This document shows, one piece after another, positions 1-6,881 of a stretch of 33,452 bases of DNA (position 1 is the first letter of the stretch; every line of letters starts with the position of its first letter). The position numbers were made by a program, and so were the translations under genes. Source of the stretch: Opitutia bacterium. Lineage in GTDB: Bacteria > Verrucomicrobiota > Verrucomicrobiia > Opitutales > Seribacteraceae. A model generated the notes under the pieces. It had not been told where the DNA came from. It did no database searches and saw only the letters and a list, made by a program, of their open reading frames with translations. The stretch is taken from assembly GCA_018695085.1 (NCBI GenBank), contig JABHOU010000589.1:1-33452 (forward strand), in the 5' to 3' direction.

Positions 1-9
1 AAGGAGCCG

Positions 10-222
10 GTGAAATCCGTGAGCGCGGAGGACGAGATGGGAAAGGTAGCCGCCCTTTGCATCAAGGCACTGCTGGAGTTTCTAGGCCATTTGGCCCTGC
101 TTCTCTTCAGGCTGGCGACCGCATTGATCGGCAAAATAGGGGGCTTTCTCGAAAGAACGAGAGGCCCGAAACAACAAGAATCAACTGCAAGAAAAGGAGA
201 AATACTAAAATGGTTTCAATAA
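10..222 (+). CDS. Small hypothetical membrane protein
   Basis: A 70-residue ORF starts at GTG. An AAGGAG ribosome site at bases 1-6 sits at normal spacing, so the start is well supported although the gene lies at the window edge. Residues about 14-46 are strongly hydrophobic (LCIKALLEFLGHLALLLF and on), consistent with one or two membrane segments, followed by a basic, polar tail. The stop overlaps the start of the DUF932 gene by 13 bases, so the two are probably cotranscribed and translationally coupled. No family is recognised. The context is accessory, so a plasmid- or phage-type cargo gene is likely, but the function is unknown. Confidence 0.5.
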   Translation: MKSVSAEDEMGKVAALCIKALLEFLGHLALLLFRLATALIGKIGGFLERTRGPKQQESTARKGEILKWFQ

Positions 223-944
223 TAGACAAAAACGAAGATACAAAACCCTTCAGCGTGGATCGAGGCAGGTTGTGCCAGATACCCACGCCGAAACCGACCT
301 TGAGTTGGTGTCCGCTGCCGCATTCTAGACTGATGGATTCGGTGGAGGACCAACTGAGAAAACGAGGCTATCGGGTTCACGACTCGACCTGCCTGCTGAG
401 CCACGGAGGCGACCGATTTTTCGGAACCGTCTCCATCTCGAATAGAGAAAATCTGGGATACCGAAGAATGATCGGAGCCAGAAATTCGCACGACAAATCC
501 CTCGCCGCAGGATTGGTTGCTGGAGCGAAGGTGACGGTCTGCAGCAACGGCTGGTTCTTCGGCGACGAAATCGCCCTCAGCCGAAAGCACACCTCACGCC
601 TGTTCGAGGATTTGGACGAAAGAATCGAGGCGGGATTCGCCCGGATCTTCGAGGAATGGGAAAGAAACGACCTGCGGGTCATGAACTACAGGGAGAGGCA
701 ACTGGACGACAAGGAAGCTCACGATCTGGTCATCCGTTCGGTGGACGCCGAAGCTCTGGCACCGTCAGCCATACCAAAGGTGTTGCGGGAATGGCGAGAG
801 CCTTGGCACAGCGAGTTCGTCCCGAGGAATGCTTGGAGCTTGTTCAACGGCTTCACCGAAATTCTGAAGGGCAAGCCCCATCTGTTGGCCGATCGCACGA
901 GGATCCTTCACAGGGTCTTTGACGAGGCCTTTGGCATTGCCTAG
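210..944 (+). CDS. DUF932 (phage/plasmid-like) protein
   Basis: This is a 244-residue protein. The frame is open from base 57, but the ATG at 210 has AAAGGAG just upstream and is the better start. It resembles DUF932 / phage-plasmid-like TIGR03299 proteins: a GDRFFGTVSISN-like stretch, then RNSHDKSLAAG, then KVTVCSNGWFFGD with the Cys-Ser-Asn core, SRKHT, an amphipathic helical middle, and a C-terminal NAWSLFNGFTE segment typical of the family. The family is common on plasmids, prophages and genomic islands. Its molecular role is not established. It overlaps the preceding small ORF and ends 30 bases before a strong terminator hairpin. Confidence 0.72.
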   Translation: MVSIIDKNEDTKPFSVDRGRLCQIPTPKPTLSWCPLPHSRLMDSVEDQLRKRGYRVHDSTCLLSHGGDRFFGTVSISNRENLGYRRMIGARNSHDKSLAAGLVAGAKVTVCSNGWFFGDEIALSRKHTSRLFEDLDERIEAGFARIFEEWERNDLRVMNYRERQLDDKEAHDLVIRSVDAEALAPSAIPKVLREWREPWHSEFVPRNAWSLFNGFTEILKGKPHLLADRTRILHRVFDEAFGIA

Positions 945-974
945 GCGCGGGTCTTGGTAGCTGGGAGAAACATG

Positions 975-1008
975 AAAAAGTCCGCTCCATCGTGGGTGGG
1001 CTTTTTTT
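975..1008 (+). terminator. Rho-independent terminator, likely bidirectional
   Basis: The 5' arm (about 975-987) pairs with the 3' arm (994-1006) through roughly 13 base pairs with several G-U wobbles, around a six-base loop (CATCGT). A run of seven T follows at 1002-1008. The A-run at 975-979 gives a U-run on the other strand, so it could also stop minus-strand transcription. It lies 30 bases after the DUF932 stop codon. Confidence 0.72.
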
Positions 1009-1010
1009 AG

Positions 1011-1315
1011 GTGTCGGCGATCATAGATGAAACCGCGCTCGATCTCGGACCGAGGAAGACGTTTCCATCCTCTTTCGTCACTACGTCGAGGTCGCCGAGA
1101 AGATCGCTGAACGAATCCAGCCGGTCTGCCATCCAAGGCAAATCCAACCCGCCGAAATTGCTCGCTTGGCCGACTTGTTCGAGACCGTCGTCTCCGATGG
1201 CGAAACGCAGTCTCTGAGTATTGCCGTCGAAACGAGACAAGGCGATTCTTATGTGCTGAGAGAAAACCAGTTCGTTGAAAACTTGAGCGAGGAATTTTCG
1301 AATGGATTGGGATGA
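1011..1315 (+). pseudogene. Frameshifted small hypothetical gene
   Basis: From 1031 to 1315 a plus-strand frame without any usual start codon encodes a very protein-like sequence: EDVSILFRHYVEVAEKIAER, then a Q/A/E-rich helix ending LADLFETVVSDG, then a strand-like segment and NQFVENLSEEFSNGLG. A GTG at 1011 opens another frame (MSAIIDETALDLG) that would join it by one frameshift near 1050-1060. I read this as a gene broken by a frameshift, or one that has lost its start next to the terminator. The minus strand of the same DNA is also open (1007-1354, 115 residues, with a GGGAGG site before its ATG), so strand assignment is not certain. No family is recognised. Confidence 0.4.
1116..1139. repeat. 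Short dispersed repeat, copy 1
   Basis: A 24-base stretch here recurs at 2723-2746 with one mismatch; the identical core is CGGTCTGCCATCCAAGGC. On the minus strand both copies read PWMADRL, followed by similar residues (DSF versus EAF), so this may be a shared protein segment of two gene remnants rather than a mobile repeat. Confidence 0.5.
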
Positions 1316-1490
1316 TCTCGATTCCACCCAGTCGATGAACCAGTTGATGCTCATTCTGTCCGAACCTCCCAGAGAGAATTCCCCCGAATTTCCGTTGTTC
1401 CTCCTTCTATTCGCCACTGGGGATAACAACCCAACTGGGCATCGCTTTGGGAAGTGGCTCCCCATCGCCTCCGTTTTTGCCGAGGCATAA
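1302..1490 (+). CDS. Small hypothetical protein
   Basis: This 62-residue ORF overlaps the end of the preceding frame by 14 bases, with GAGGA positioned 8-10 bases before its ATG. The sequence starts MDWDDLDSTQSMNQLML and ends RFGKWLPIASVFAEA; it has a hydrophobic middle (FPLFLLLFATG). The overlap and good ribosome site suggest it was cotranslated with the frame upstream. No family is recognised. It belongs to the accessory block at the start of the window. Confidence 0.38.
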   Translation: MDWDDLDSTQSMNQLMLILSEPPRENSPEFPLFLLLFATGDNNPTGHRFGKWLPIASVFAEA

Positions 1491-1588
1491 CCCTTTTGCC
1501 AACCAGTCTTCCCATTCGTTTATGCCGTTTGAGAATCTTGGTCAACATCCGTAATTTCCAGTCAAATCATCCGTGCTACCTTTAACTT

Positions 1589-1598
1589 AGTCGCGACT
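1589..1598. promoter_or_regulatory. Palindrome upstream of nsrR-like gene
   Basis: A perfect ten-base palindrome, AGTCGCGACT, lies 38 bases before the Rrf2 gene start. It could be an operator for that gene. The rest of 1491-1635 shows no gene and no clear -35/-10 pair. Confidence 0.25.
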
Positions 1599-1635
1599 TG
1601 ATTTTGCCATTGAGTTGAGCTTAATATCTTTGGGA

Positions 1636-2067
1636 ATGGAGTTAAGTCAGTTTACCGATTATTCCTTGAGGGTACTTATTTACGTGTCCTTGAGAGAGGA
1701 CAAATTGTCTTCGGTTAAGGATATTGCTGAGTCTTACGGCATTTCTCAAAATCATCTGGTGAAGGTCGTTCACAATCTTTCCAAGTTGGGCTATCTTGAG
1801 ACTTTTCGCGGTCGAGGAGGGGGCATTGCCTTGGGGAAACCGCCAGAAGAAGTAAAGGTGGGGGAGCTGGTGCGAGCCACCGAGAACATGTCTATCCTCG
1901 AGTGCATACCTCCTCGAAAAGGTGGTTGCTGCCTTGCTGGTGTTTGTGAATTGCAGTCGGTTTTGGTAAAGGCAATCGCCGCGTTCATGGCCGAGTTGGA
2001 CAAGGTCACGCTGGCTGATCTGATGAAGGGTAAAACCTCCATGCTTCGGCGTCTTAATCTTTCTTGA
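1636..2067 (+). CDS. nsrR: NsrR-like Rrf2-family NO-responsive repressor
   Basis: A 143-residue cytoplasmic Rrf2-family regulator. The N-terminus MELSQFTDYSLRVLIYVSL is the classic NsrR opening, followed by a winged helix (GISQNHLVKVVHNLSKLGYL), the RGRGGGIALGKP wing and the ENMSILECIPPRKGGCCLAG region. Three to four cysteines near residues 91-104 match the NsrR [Fe-S] ligand pattern. NsrR represses NO-detoxification genes until NO attacks its cluster. The ATG at 1636 is preferred over an in-frame TTG at 1615 because family members begin exactly at this motif. The next gene downstream is a truncated hemoglobin with an NsrR-type operator, which supports the assignment. IscR-like members are excluded only by sequence style. 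Confidence 0.85.
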   Translation: MELSQFTDYSLRVLIYVSLREDKLSSVKDIAESYGISQNHLVKVVHNLSKLGYLETFRGRGGGIALGKPPEEVKVGELVRATENMSILECIPPRKGGCCLAGVCELQSVLVKAIAAFMAELDKVTLADLMKGKTSMLRRLNLS

Positions 2068-2106
2068 TATAGAATTACAAGCATTCTTTTCAAATCACCT
2101 TGACTA

Positions 2107-2129
2107 AAGATGTATGCATAATACATATT
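2107..2129 (+). promoter_or_regulatory. NsrR-type operator within the hemoglobin promoter
   Basis: The site is an imperfect 11-1-11 inverted repeat, AAGATGTATGC then A then TAATACATATT. It closely follows the known NsrR consensus (AAGATGYATTT and its mirror). A -35-like TTGACT at 2100-2105 and an AT-rich -10 candidate (TACATA, 2122-2127) overlap it, so a bound repressor would block RNA polymerase. It lies about 70 bases before the hemoglobin start. Confidence 0.7.
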
Positions 2130-2195
2130 AAGGGTTGATCGAACATGTTTCGGCATTAAACCATCGTTACACAACACACCTACTCTTAAAAAATC

Positions 2196-2675
2196 ATGAA
2201 AAAAAACATTCACAGTCTTGGCTTGGGCATTATTTTCGCCAGCATTAGCTTTGGTGCAGGTTGCTTGGAGTCGAAAAAGAATCAACCGGCACCTGTTCAG
2301 GAAAAAACGGCCAGTCTCTACGAGCGAATTGGCGGCCAACCCGCAATCGATGCCGCTGTGGAAATTTTTTACAAAAAGGTGCTCGCGGACAAGCGGGTGA
2401 ATCACTTTTTCGAGGACATTAACATGAACAAGCAACGCGGGAAACAGAAAGCGTTTCTCGCTGCCGCCCTTGGCGGACCCGTTCCGTGGAAAGGGAAAGA
2501 CATGCGTAAGGCTCATGCCTCACTTGACCTTAAAGAGAGTGACTTTAGCACGATTGCTGAGCATCTCCAAGCCACGCTTGAGGAATTGAAGGTGGACGCC
2601 AAGTTGATCGGTGAAGTGATGGCTGTCGTTGCCACCACCAAGGATGCCGTCCTGAATCGCAAACCCGCTAAGTAG
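2196..2675 (+). CDS. Lipoprotein-type group 1 truncated hemoglobin
   Basis: 159 residues. The first 22 form a lipoprotein-like signal (hydrophobic GLGIIFASISFGAG, then Cys23), so the protein is probably tethered outside the inner membrane. Residues 40-155 are a group 1 truncated hemoglobin: SLYERIGGQPAI opening, FYKKVLADKRVNHFF helices (Tyr59 in the B10 region), a KQKAFLAAALGGP segment and proximal His107 in RKAHASL. Such globins bind O2 and NO; dioxygenation of NO to nitrate is a known role. It follows the NsrR-like gene and carries an NsrR-type operator, so NO defence is likely. A lipid-anchored export signal on this globin type is uncommon. Confidence 0.85.
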   Translation: MKKNIHSLGLGIIFASISFGAGCLESKKNQPAPVQEKTASLYERIGGQPAIDAAVEIFYKKVLADKRVNHFFEDINMNKQRGKQKAFLAAALGGPVPWKGKDMRKAHASLDLKESDFSTIAEHLQATLEELKVDAKLIGEVMAVVATTKDAVLNRKPAK

Positions 2676-2682
2676 AGAATAC

Positions 2683-2840
2683 TTAGGCGCAGTTAAGGCA
2701 GGAAACTATTGCGGGAAAGGCTTCCAGTCGGTCTGCCATCCAAGGCGAAGAAAGCTTCTCTCGCTCACGAGCCAATTCCTCCCTCACCGTCCTGGCGACG
2801 GCCTCGACCAGGTAATTTTTTTCTAGTTGAGCGAGATTAG
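2683..2840 (-). pseudogene. Gene fragment with PWMADRL motif
   Basis: On the minus strand a frame without a start codon reads ...NYLVEAVARTVREELA, then REREKLSSPWMADRLEAF, then a short unrelated tail to a stop at 2683. The helical, charged sequence looks genuinely coding but is headless, so it appears to be the remnant of a deleted gene. It carries the second copy of the 24-base repeat (2723-2746), and its PWMADRL segment matches the minus-strand reading at 1116-1139. Family unknown; excisionase or small regulator remnants are possible. Confidence 0.35.
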
Positions 2841-3014
2841 CAGAATGAGAACCGCCGAGGACAATACCCCTGCGACTATCACAAACATTTCGAGTCTCCC
2901 CCTTTGGGCAATGTAGTGCATCATGTTGTAGTTATTTATGGAGCTTTCCCCTATTCGGTCTAGGTATTCCTTTTTGAGACCAAGGGTGTTGTGCTTAAAC
3001 TTACTGTAATCCAC
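2823..3014 (-). CDS. Small hypothetical membrane protein
   Basis: A 63-residue ORF with a GTG start. A polar, basic N-terminal half (KFKHNTLGLKKEYLDRIGES) is followed by one C-terminal membrane helix (MFVIVAGVLSSAVLILLISL). It begins at the break point of the truncated PSCyt1 gene, and no ribosome site is evident, so it may be a fragment of a longer protein exposed by the same deletion. No family is recognised. Confidence 0.35.
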   Translation of the reverse strand: MDYSKFKHNTLGLKKEYLDRIGESSINNYNMMHYIAQRGRLEMFVIVAGVLSSAVLILLISLN

Positions 3015-3226
3015 TTGGCCAAGACGTGCTCGGCAGCATCGACCCGGAGACTAGCCTCCCGGCTGCCAGGATCGTTTCCATGGCATGTGAAACACTTTTC
3101 CGAAATGATCGGATGGATGTCCCGACTATAGGACACCCTATCGGGAGTCGGTTTGGGTTCGCCGTTCAGAATGGTGAAAATCGTTAACACTGCCAACAAC
3201 AGCACGGGTGTTCTCACGGACTTCAT
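2960..3226 (-). pseudogene. Truncated PSCyt1 (planctomycete-type cytochrome c) protein
   Basis: The first ~70 residues are a signal peptide (VRTPVLLLAVLTIFTIL) and the start of a PSCyt1 domain: VSYSRDIHPIISEKCFTCHG with a CxxCH heme motif, then SREASLRVDAAEHVLA. Intact family members run on for 700-1000 residues with DUF1549 and DUF1553 domains. Here the frame leaves homology after HVLA at about base 3017 and soon stops. This is a 3'-deleted gene. The family is characteristic of Planctomycetota and Verrucomicrobiota, which helps place the organism. Confidence 0.7.
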
Positions 3227-3329
3227 TGGTCGTATGTTTTGGTTTTGGTCGGTTGGGGATCACCCTCAGGTAAAAACAATTGACTATTCATAATTTTCGT
3301 AACCAGTTCATTAATCTCTTGGCCACCAT

Positions 3330-4040
3330 CTAAATGCCCATCTCGCTTGCCAGTCTAATGGCACGAGGAAACAAAATGTTGTTTTCCTTGTGAATATGCT
3401 GATGAAGATCTTTTTCGAGATTCGCCAACGACGCCAACATGGCTTTGTGGGTATTGCATGCACAGTCCGGAACTAGGTACTCGTCCGTTAATTCGCGCAA
3501 ATCACACAAAGCCGAACCTGCCTGGTCGTGCTCGGTTTCCATTTGCCGGATAGGACAGGCAATGGATCCGTAATGGAACTCACCAACGGATTTACTCTCT
3601 TCCATTTCCCTAATCATAGGGAACAGGATTTGTTCCTCCTTCAACATGTGCTGGGTCAAGTCTTCCGACAATTCCAAGAATGTTTCTCTCAATACAAGAA
3701 ACCGGGGATCCTTGTCCCCGTGAGCGGTCAATACCTTCAGGGTCAAGTTGTTCAGTAGTGGAAGCTCGGAGCGCAAGAACACATGATGTGTCGACATAAT
3801 ATGATCAATCAATTCGGTTAGGGTGGAAAACTTTTTTTCGGAAGTTCCTCCCTCATTCAATTTTTCCACTCGATGGAGAAACTTCTTTATATCTATCCCT
3901 CTTTCCTCACATGCATGGCGCAAGGACTCCCGACCACCACAACAATAATCGATCCCTTCTTCTTCAAACAACCGAGCAAGTCCCCAATGACGGGCAACTA
4001 ACTCACCGACCTTTTCACCTGCATCTATTTCAAACACCAT
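3330..4040 (-). CDS. ytfE: RIC / YtfE-ScdA iron-sulfur cluster repair di-iron protein
   Basis: 236 residues, close to the family's usual length. Residues 1-60 are a ScdA_N/DUF542 domain with the hallmark DYCCGG (Cys33, Cys34). The rest is a hemerythrin-like domain with conserved His/Glu helices: HIMSTHHVFLRSELP, QHMLKEEQILFPMI, METEHDQAG and HQHIHKENNILFPRA. RIC proteins repair Fe-S clusters, or supply iron to them, after NO or oxidative damage in the cytoplasm. The gene is oriented against the nsrR/hemoglobin pair. A partial NsrR-like half-site lies just upstream (about 4059-4081), consistent with shared control. Confidence 0.9.
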   Translation of the reverse strand: MVFEIDAGEKVGELVARHWGLARLFEEEGIDYCCGGRESLRHACEERGIDIKKFLHRVEKLNEGGTSEKKFSTLTELIDHIMSTHHVFLRSELPLLNNLTLKVLTAHGDKDPRFLVLRETFLELSEDLTQHMLKEEQILFPMIREMEESKSVGEFHYGSIACPIRQMETEHDQAGSALCDLRELTDEYLVPDCACNTHKAMLASLANLEKDLHQHIHKENNILFPRAIRLASEMGI

Positions 4041-4055
4041 TTAATTGCCTCTCCC

Positions 4056-4082
4056 TTTAATTATGCATTTTTCAAATACTAT
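4056..4082 (-). promoter_or_regulatory. Weak NsrR-like element upstream of RIC gene
   Basis: The plus strand reads AATTATGCATTT, TTC, AAATACTATTT. ATGCATTT and AAATACTAT resemble the two NsrR half-sites, but the spacing is about two bases longer than the standard 11-1-11 arrangement. It lies 16-42 bases before the RIC start. The remaining stretch to 4214 holds no gene; a small CCCTAATCAGGG hairpin is at about 4107-4118. Confidence 0.3.
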
Positions 4083-4214
4083 TTAGACGTAGCTCAATCA
4101 CATCCCTAATCAGGGAAATCGGCGCTGATAAGGCTGCGGTAAGCAAATTTTCGAGCATGCAGGCTCCGTAAAAGCAATTCCGCGTGGTGGAGATGATGAA
4201 AGCGAGTTCCACTG

Positions 4215-5474
4215 TTAGACTTTCGCCAATCCGTACTCGATGGGTTCCGGCAGGTCGACCAATTCGGAAATGGCCTCGATGAGGTCGGTGAAATCCTTGC
4301 CTTCGAGGTTACCCACCAAACAATCGGTCAGGTCGGACCGTAAATCCATGTTTTTTTCAATGAGTTTTTTGAAACTAAAGTTCTCGTCGTAAAAGGCATA
4401 GACGATTTTTCGCATTACCTCGATGGCTGTCTGCATGGATTTGCCGTACGACGCAAATTTTTCGGCTGAGAGGTCACCTTGCTTCAAGGCTTCGCTCGCT
4501 GCGTCTGCCAACAGAACCCCGCTTTTGAGGGCAAGAAAGACTCCCGAGGAAAACACGGGATCGAGGAAAGCAAGGGCATCCCCCGCGAGAGCGAGCCCGT
4601 CCATGGCGCAATACCGGTTCCGATAAGAGAATTCGCCGATAACATGGTATTCACCATATTGCTCTCCTGAAGCAAGGTGATCCTCGATCCACGTATTGTT
4701 CTTCACCTCGCGGGCAAAGATCTCGGCCGGTTGCTTGGTCGAGCCATCGTATAGGTATTCGCGCTCGGCAACGATGCCCACGCTCACGATGTCCCCGCTC
4801 AGTGGAATGTACCAAAACCATCCCTTGTTCGGCAAGTAGGCAACGGTCGTGGCTCCTTCGTCCAGACCTGGATCCCGCTTGGCTCCTCGGAAATAAGTCC
4901 AGATGGAAATTTTCCTTAGCTTGGGGTCTCGCTCCATCCAGTTCTCCTTGACCGCGGAAAAACAATCCCGCCCGGAGGCATCGACCACAAGGGGCGCTCT
5001 TAATTCGATATGTCCGGATTTCTTTGAAATAACTCGTATACCAACAACACGATCTCCGTCCTTAAGAAGAGCTTGTGCCTTTGTTTCTTCAAGCACGGAA
5101 GCTCCCTTTTCTCGGGCTTTGTCCAGCAGAAGTTGGTCAAATTCCGAACGCCGCACTTGCCAAGTAGTGGAGGATGGATGGTTCATGTGCTGAAAGAAAT
5201 AGAACGGTTGCGAAACCACGCCATTTTGACGAACGAACTGCACGCTGTATTTTTTTGGGTTTTCGGATTGTCGGAGTTTGTCCACCAAACCCAGTCTCTT
5301 GAGTGGGAAATAACAAAAGGGAATCAGTGATTCCCCTATGTGATATCGAGGAAACTTTTCTTTTTCCACCACCATGACCTCATGCCCCTTTTCCGCCAAC
5401 AAGGCAGCCGTCGTGGAGCCAGCGGGACCGGCACCGATGACAATGGCATCAAAATTGGTCTTGTTGGCAATCAC
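4215..5474 (-). CDS. FAD-dependent halogenase-like oxidoreductase
   Basis: 419 residues. The N-terminus has a Rossmann FAD motif (IVIGAGPAGSTTAALLAEKG, residues 11-30), then EKFPRYHIGESLIP, the signature of flavin-dependent halogenases acting on phenol or pyrrole groups and of related reductases. GWFWYIPL matches the halogenase WxWxIP motif, and the second FAD contact is GLALAGDALAFLDPVFSSG. Lys59 in FPLKRLG lies near the position of the halogenase catalytic lysine. Substrate is not predictable. Members of this group also include non-halogenating oxidoreductases such as geranylgeranyl-reductase-like enzymes. No carrier-protein or biosynthetic neighbour is present, so real halogenation is uncertain. 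Confidence 0.75.
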   Translation of the reverse strand: MIANKTNFDAIVIGAGPAGSTTAALLAEKGHEVMVVEKEKFPRYHIGESLIPFCYFPLKRLGLVDKLRQSENPKKYSVQFVRQNGVVSQPFYFFQHMNHPSSTTWQVRRSEFDQLLLDKAREKGASVLEETKAQALLKDGDRVVGIRVISKKSGHIELRAPLVVDASGRDCFSAVKENWMERDPKLRKISIWTYFRGAKRDPGLDEGATTVAYLPNKGWFWYIPLSGDIVSVGIVAEREYLYDGSTKQPAEIFAREVKNNTWIEDHLASGEQYGEYHVIGEFSYRNRYCAMDGLALAGDALAFLDPVFSSGVFLALKSGVLLADAASEALKQGDLSAEKFASYGKSMQTAIEVMRKIVYAFYDENFSFKKLIEKNMDLRSDLTDCLVGNLEGKDFTDLIEAISELVDLPEPIEYGLAKV

Positions 5475-5566
5475 AGAGACGTTCGGTTCGGGAGAGCTTG
5501 AAATTTATTATTCGGAGATCTGTCAACTGGTGGTAATCTTTCAATGATTCGGGAATATGCTAGGTG

Positions 5567-6835
5567 TCAGACTTTCCGGAGAAAGTTCAAAGGTTGGTTT
5601 TCCCGGCTATATTTTGGGAAAAGCCCGGCCTTGATTCCATCAAACCCAAATAGGGAATGAATGCTTTCGGCAAAAACGCTTCGAAAGTCCGTATTAACCG
5701 GTAGGTCCCGATTCTTATAGAGATTGGGATCTTCCAAACCGTTCCATGTCCCGTAGGTTTTCTTTTCGGAAATCATTCTTCCTATGGCAAACATTGCTCC
5801 GCCATGTCCATGATCAGTTCCGTTGTTCCCGTTTTCACGAACCGTTCTTCCGAATTCGGACATTACAAGGACGAGCACGCGTTCCATTCGTTCGCCCAGA
5901 TCATCTGCGAATGCAGTGATCGAATCACCGAGGTCGGCCAGTTTCGTGCCCAAGGCCCCGTCAATCGGACCTTCGTTTTGATGATGATCCCAACCGCCGT
6001 AGTCAAGCACGGTGACCTCCGTCCCCTTGTTTGCCTTGATAATCTTGGCGACGTTGGACATCCGAGCGCCGAACGGTGTTTTGGGATAATTGGAGTCTCC
6101 AGACCCGGAATCTTGTCCGATCAAGCGATTGAGTTCTTTGAGGTTTGCGATGGTACTTTTCCCGGTCGAGAGGATCTGTCCCTTGAGCTGTTGACCCGAG
6201 CCTTTCCTCTTCGTGGTCATGTTGTTGTAGCTGTCCTTGTAGATCTCCATGGTCTGGTCTGACAATCGACGAGGCATGGCCACGACCGGATAGGTGCCTC
6301 GCAATGATCTTGGGAGCTGGGGCTGCAGTACAAAGGAGCGCAGGTCTGGATCGTTCTCGGATTTCGTTTCCTCAAGATAACGGTTGAGCCAACCGGTGGT
6401 CACGTTCGGCATACCCGGGGCGGCTCTTTCCATGTAGTCTTGGGCCGAGAAATGACTGCGGGTGGGATGGGGTGAACCAACGCATATGATCGGGGCGCAT
6501 TGCCCTTTTTCATACAGCTTGGCGAAACCCTTCAGGTTTGGATTCAAGGCAAAGGTATCGTCGAGTGGAATGGCTCGATTTTCGTCTTTCGTGTCCGGAC
6601 CGGGCAGGGCAATGGTTGGGCGTAGTTCAGCGTATTTCTTTTCCTTGTACGGGATGACCACGTTCAGGGCATCGGCTCCGCCACGCAGGTAAATGACAAC
6701 TAGGGTTGGTTTGGACCCGGTCTGGTTCCCGAGAATCCGCCCGAGGGACGATTGGGTGACTGTGCCGTTGAGGAGCGTAGCTCCTATTGCTGCGGAGCCG
6801 GATTGTTTGATGAAGCGACGTCGTGAATTATTCAT
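5567..6835 (-). CDS. DUF1501 domain protein, Tat-exported
   Basis: 422 residues. The N-terminus SRRRFIKQSGSAAIGATLL is a twin-arginine signal. The body is DUF1501 (alkaline phosphatase/sulfatase-fold relatives): VVIYLRGGADALNVVIP near the N-terminus, GSPHPTRSHFSAQDYMERA, VTVLDYGGWDHHQNEGP, VLVMSEFGRTVREN and NGTDHGHGGAMFAIG. The His/Asp-rich motifs suggest a metal site, but the catalysed reaction is not established. It lies 46 bases downstream of the DUF1800 gene on the same strand; the two families are nearly always paired in PVC bacteria and are probably cotranscribed. Confidence 0.9.
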   Translation of the reverse strand: MNNSRRRFIKQSGSAAIGATLLNGTVTQSSLGRILGNQTGSKPTLVVIYLRGGADALNVVIPYKEKKYAELRPTIALPGPDTKDENRAIPLDDTFALNPNLKGFAKLYEKGQCAPIICVGSPHPTRSHFSAQDYMERAAPGMPNVTTGWLNRYLEETKSENDPDLRSFVLQPQLPRSLRGTYPVVAMPRRLSDQTMEIYKDSYNNMTTKRKGSGQQLKGQILSTGKSTIANLKELNRLIGQDSGSGDSNYPKTPFGARMSNVAKIIKANKGTEVTVLDYGGWDHHQNEGPIDGALGTKLADLGDSITAFADDLGERMERVLVLVMSEFGRTVRENGNNGTDHGHGGAMFAIGRMISEKKTYGTWNGLEDPNLYKNRDLPVNTDFRSVFAESIHSLFGFDGIKAGLFPKYSRENQPLNFLRKV

Positions 6836-6881
6836 GATTTCTTGCCTTTCGCATTAAGCGTATCGTTTCGTTGAAGTTGCG

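Noticed and set aside
1791..2516. A 241-codon minus-strand frame across nsrR and the hemoglobin gene
   Set aside because: It spans two well-identified plus-strand genes and their promoter, with low-complexity, non-domain sequence.
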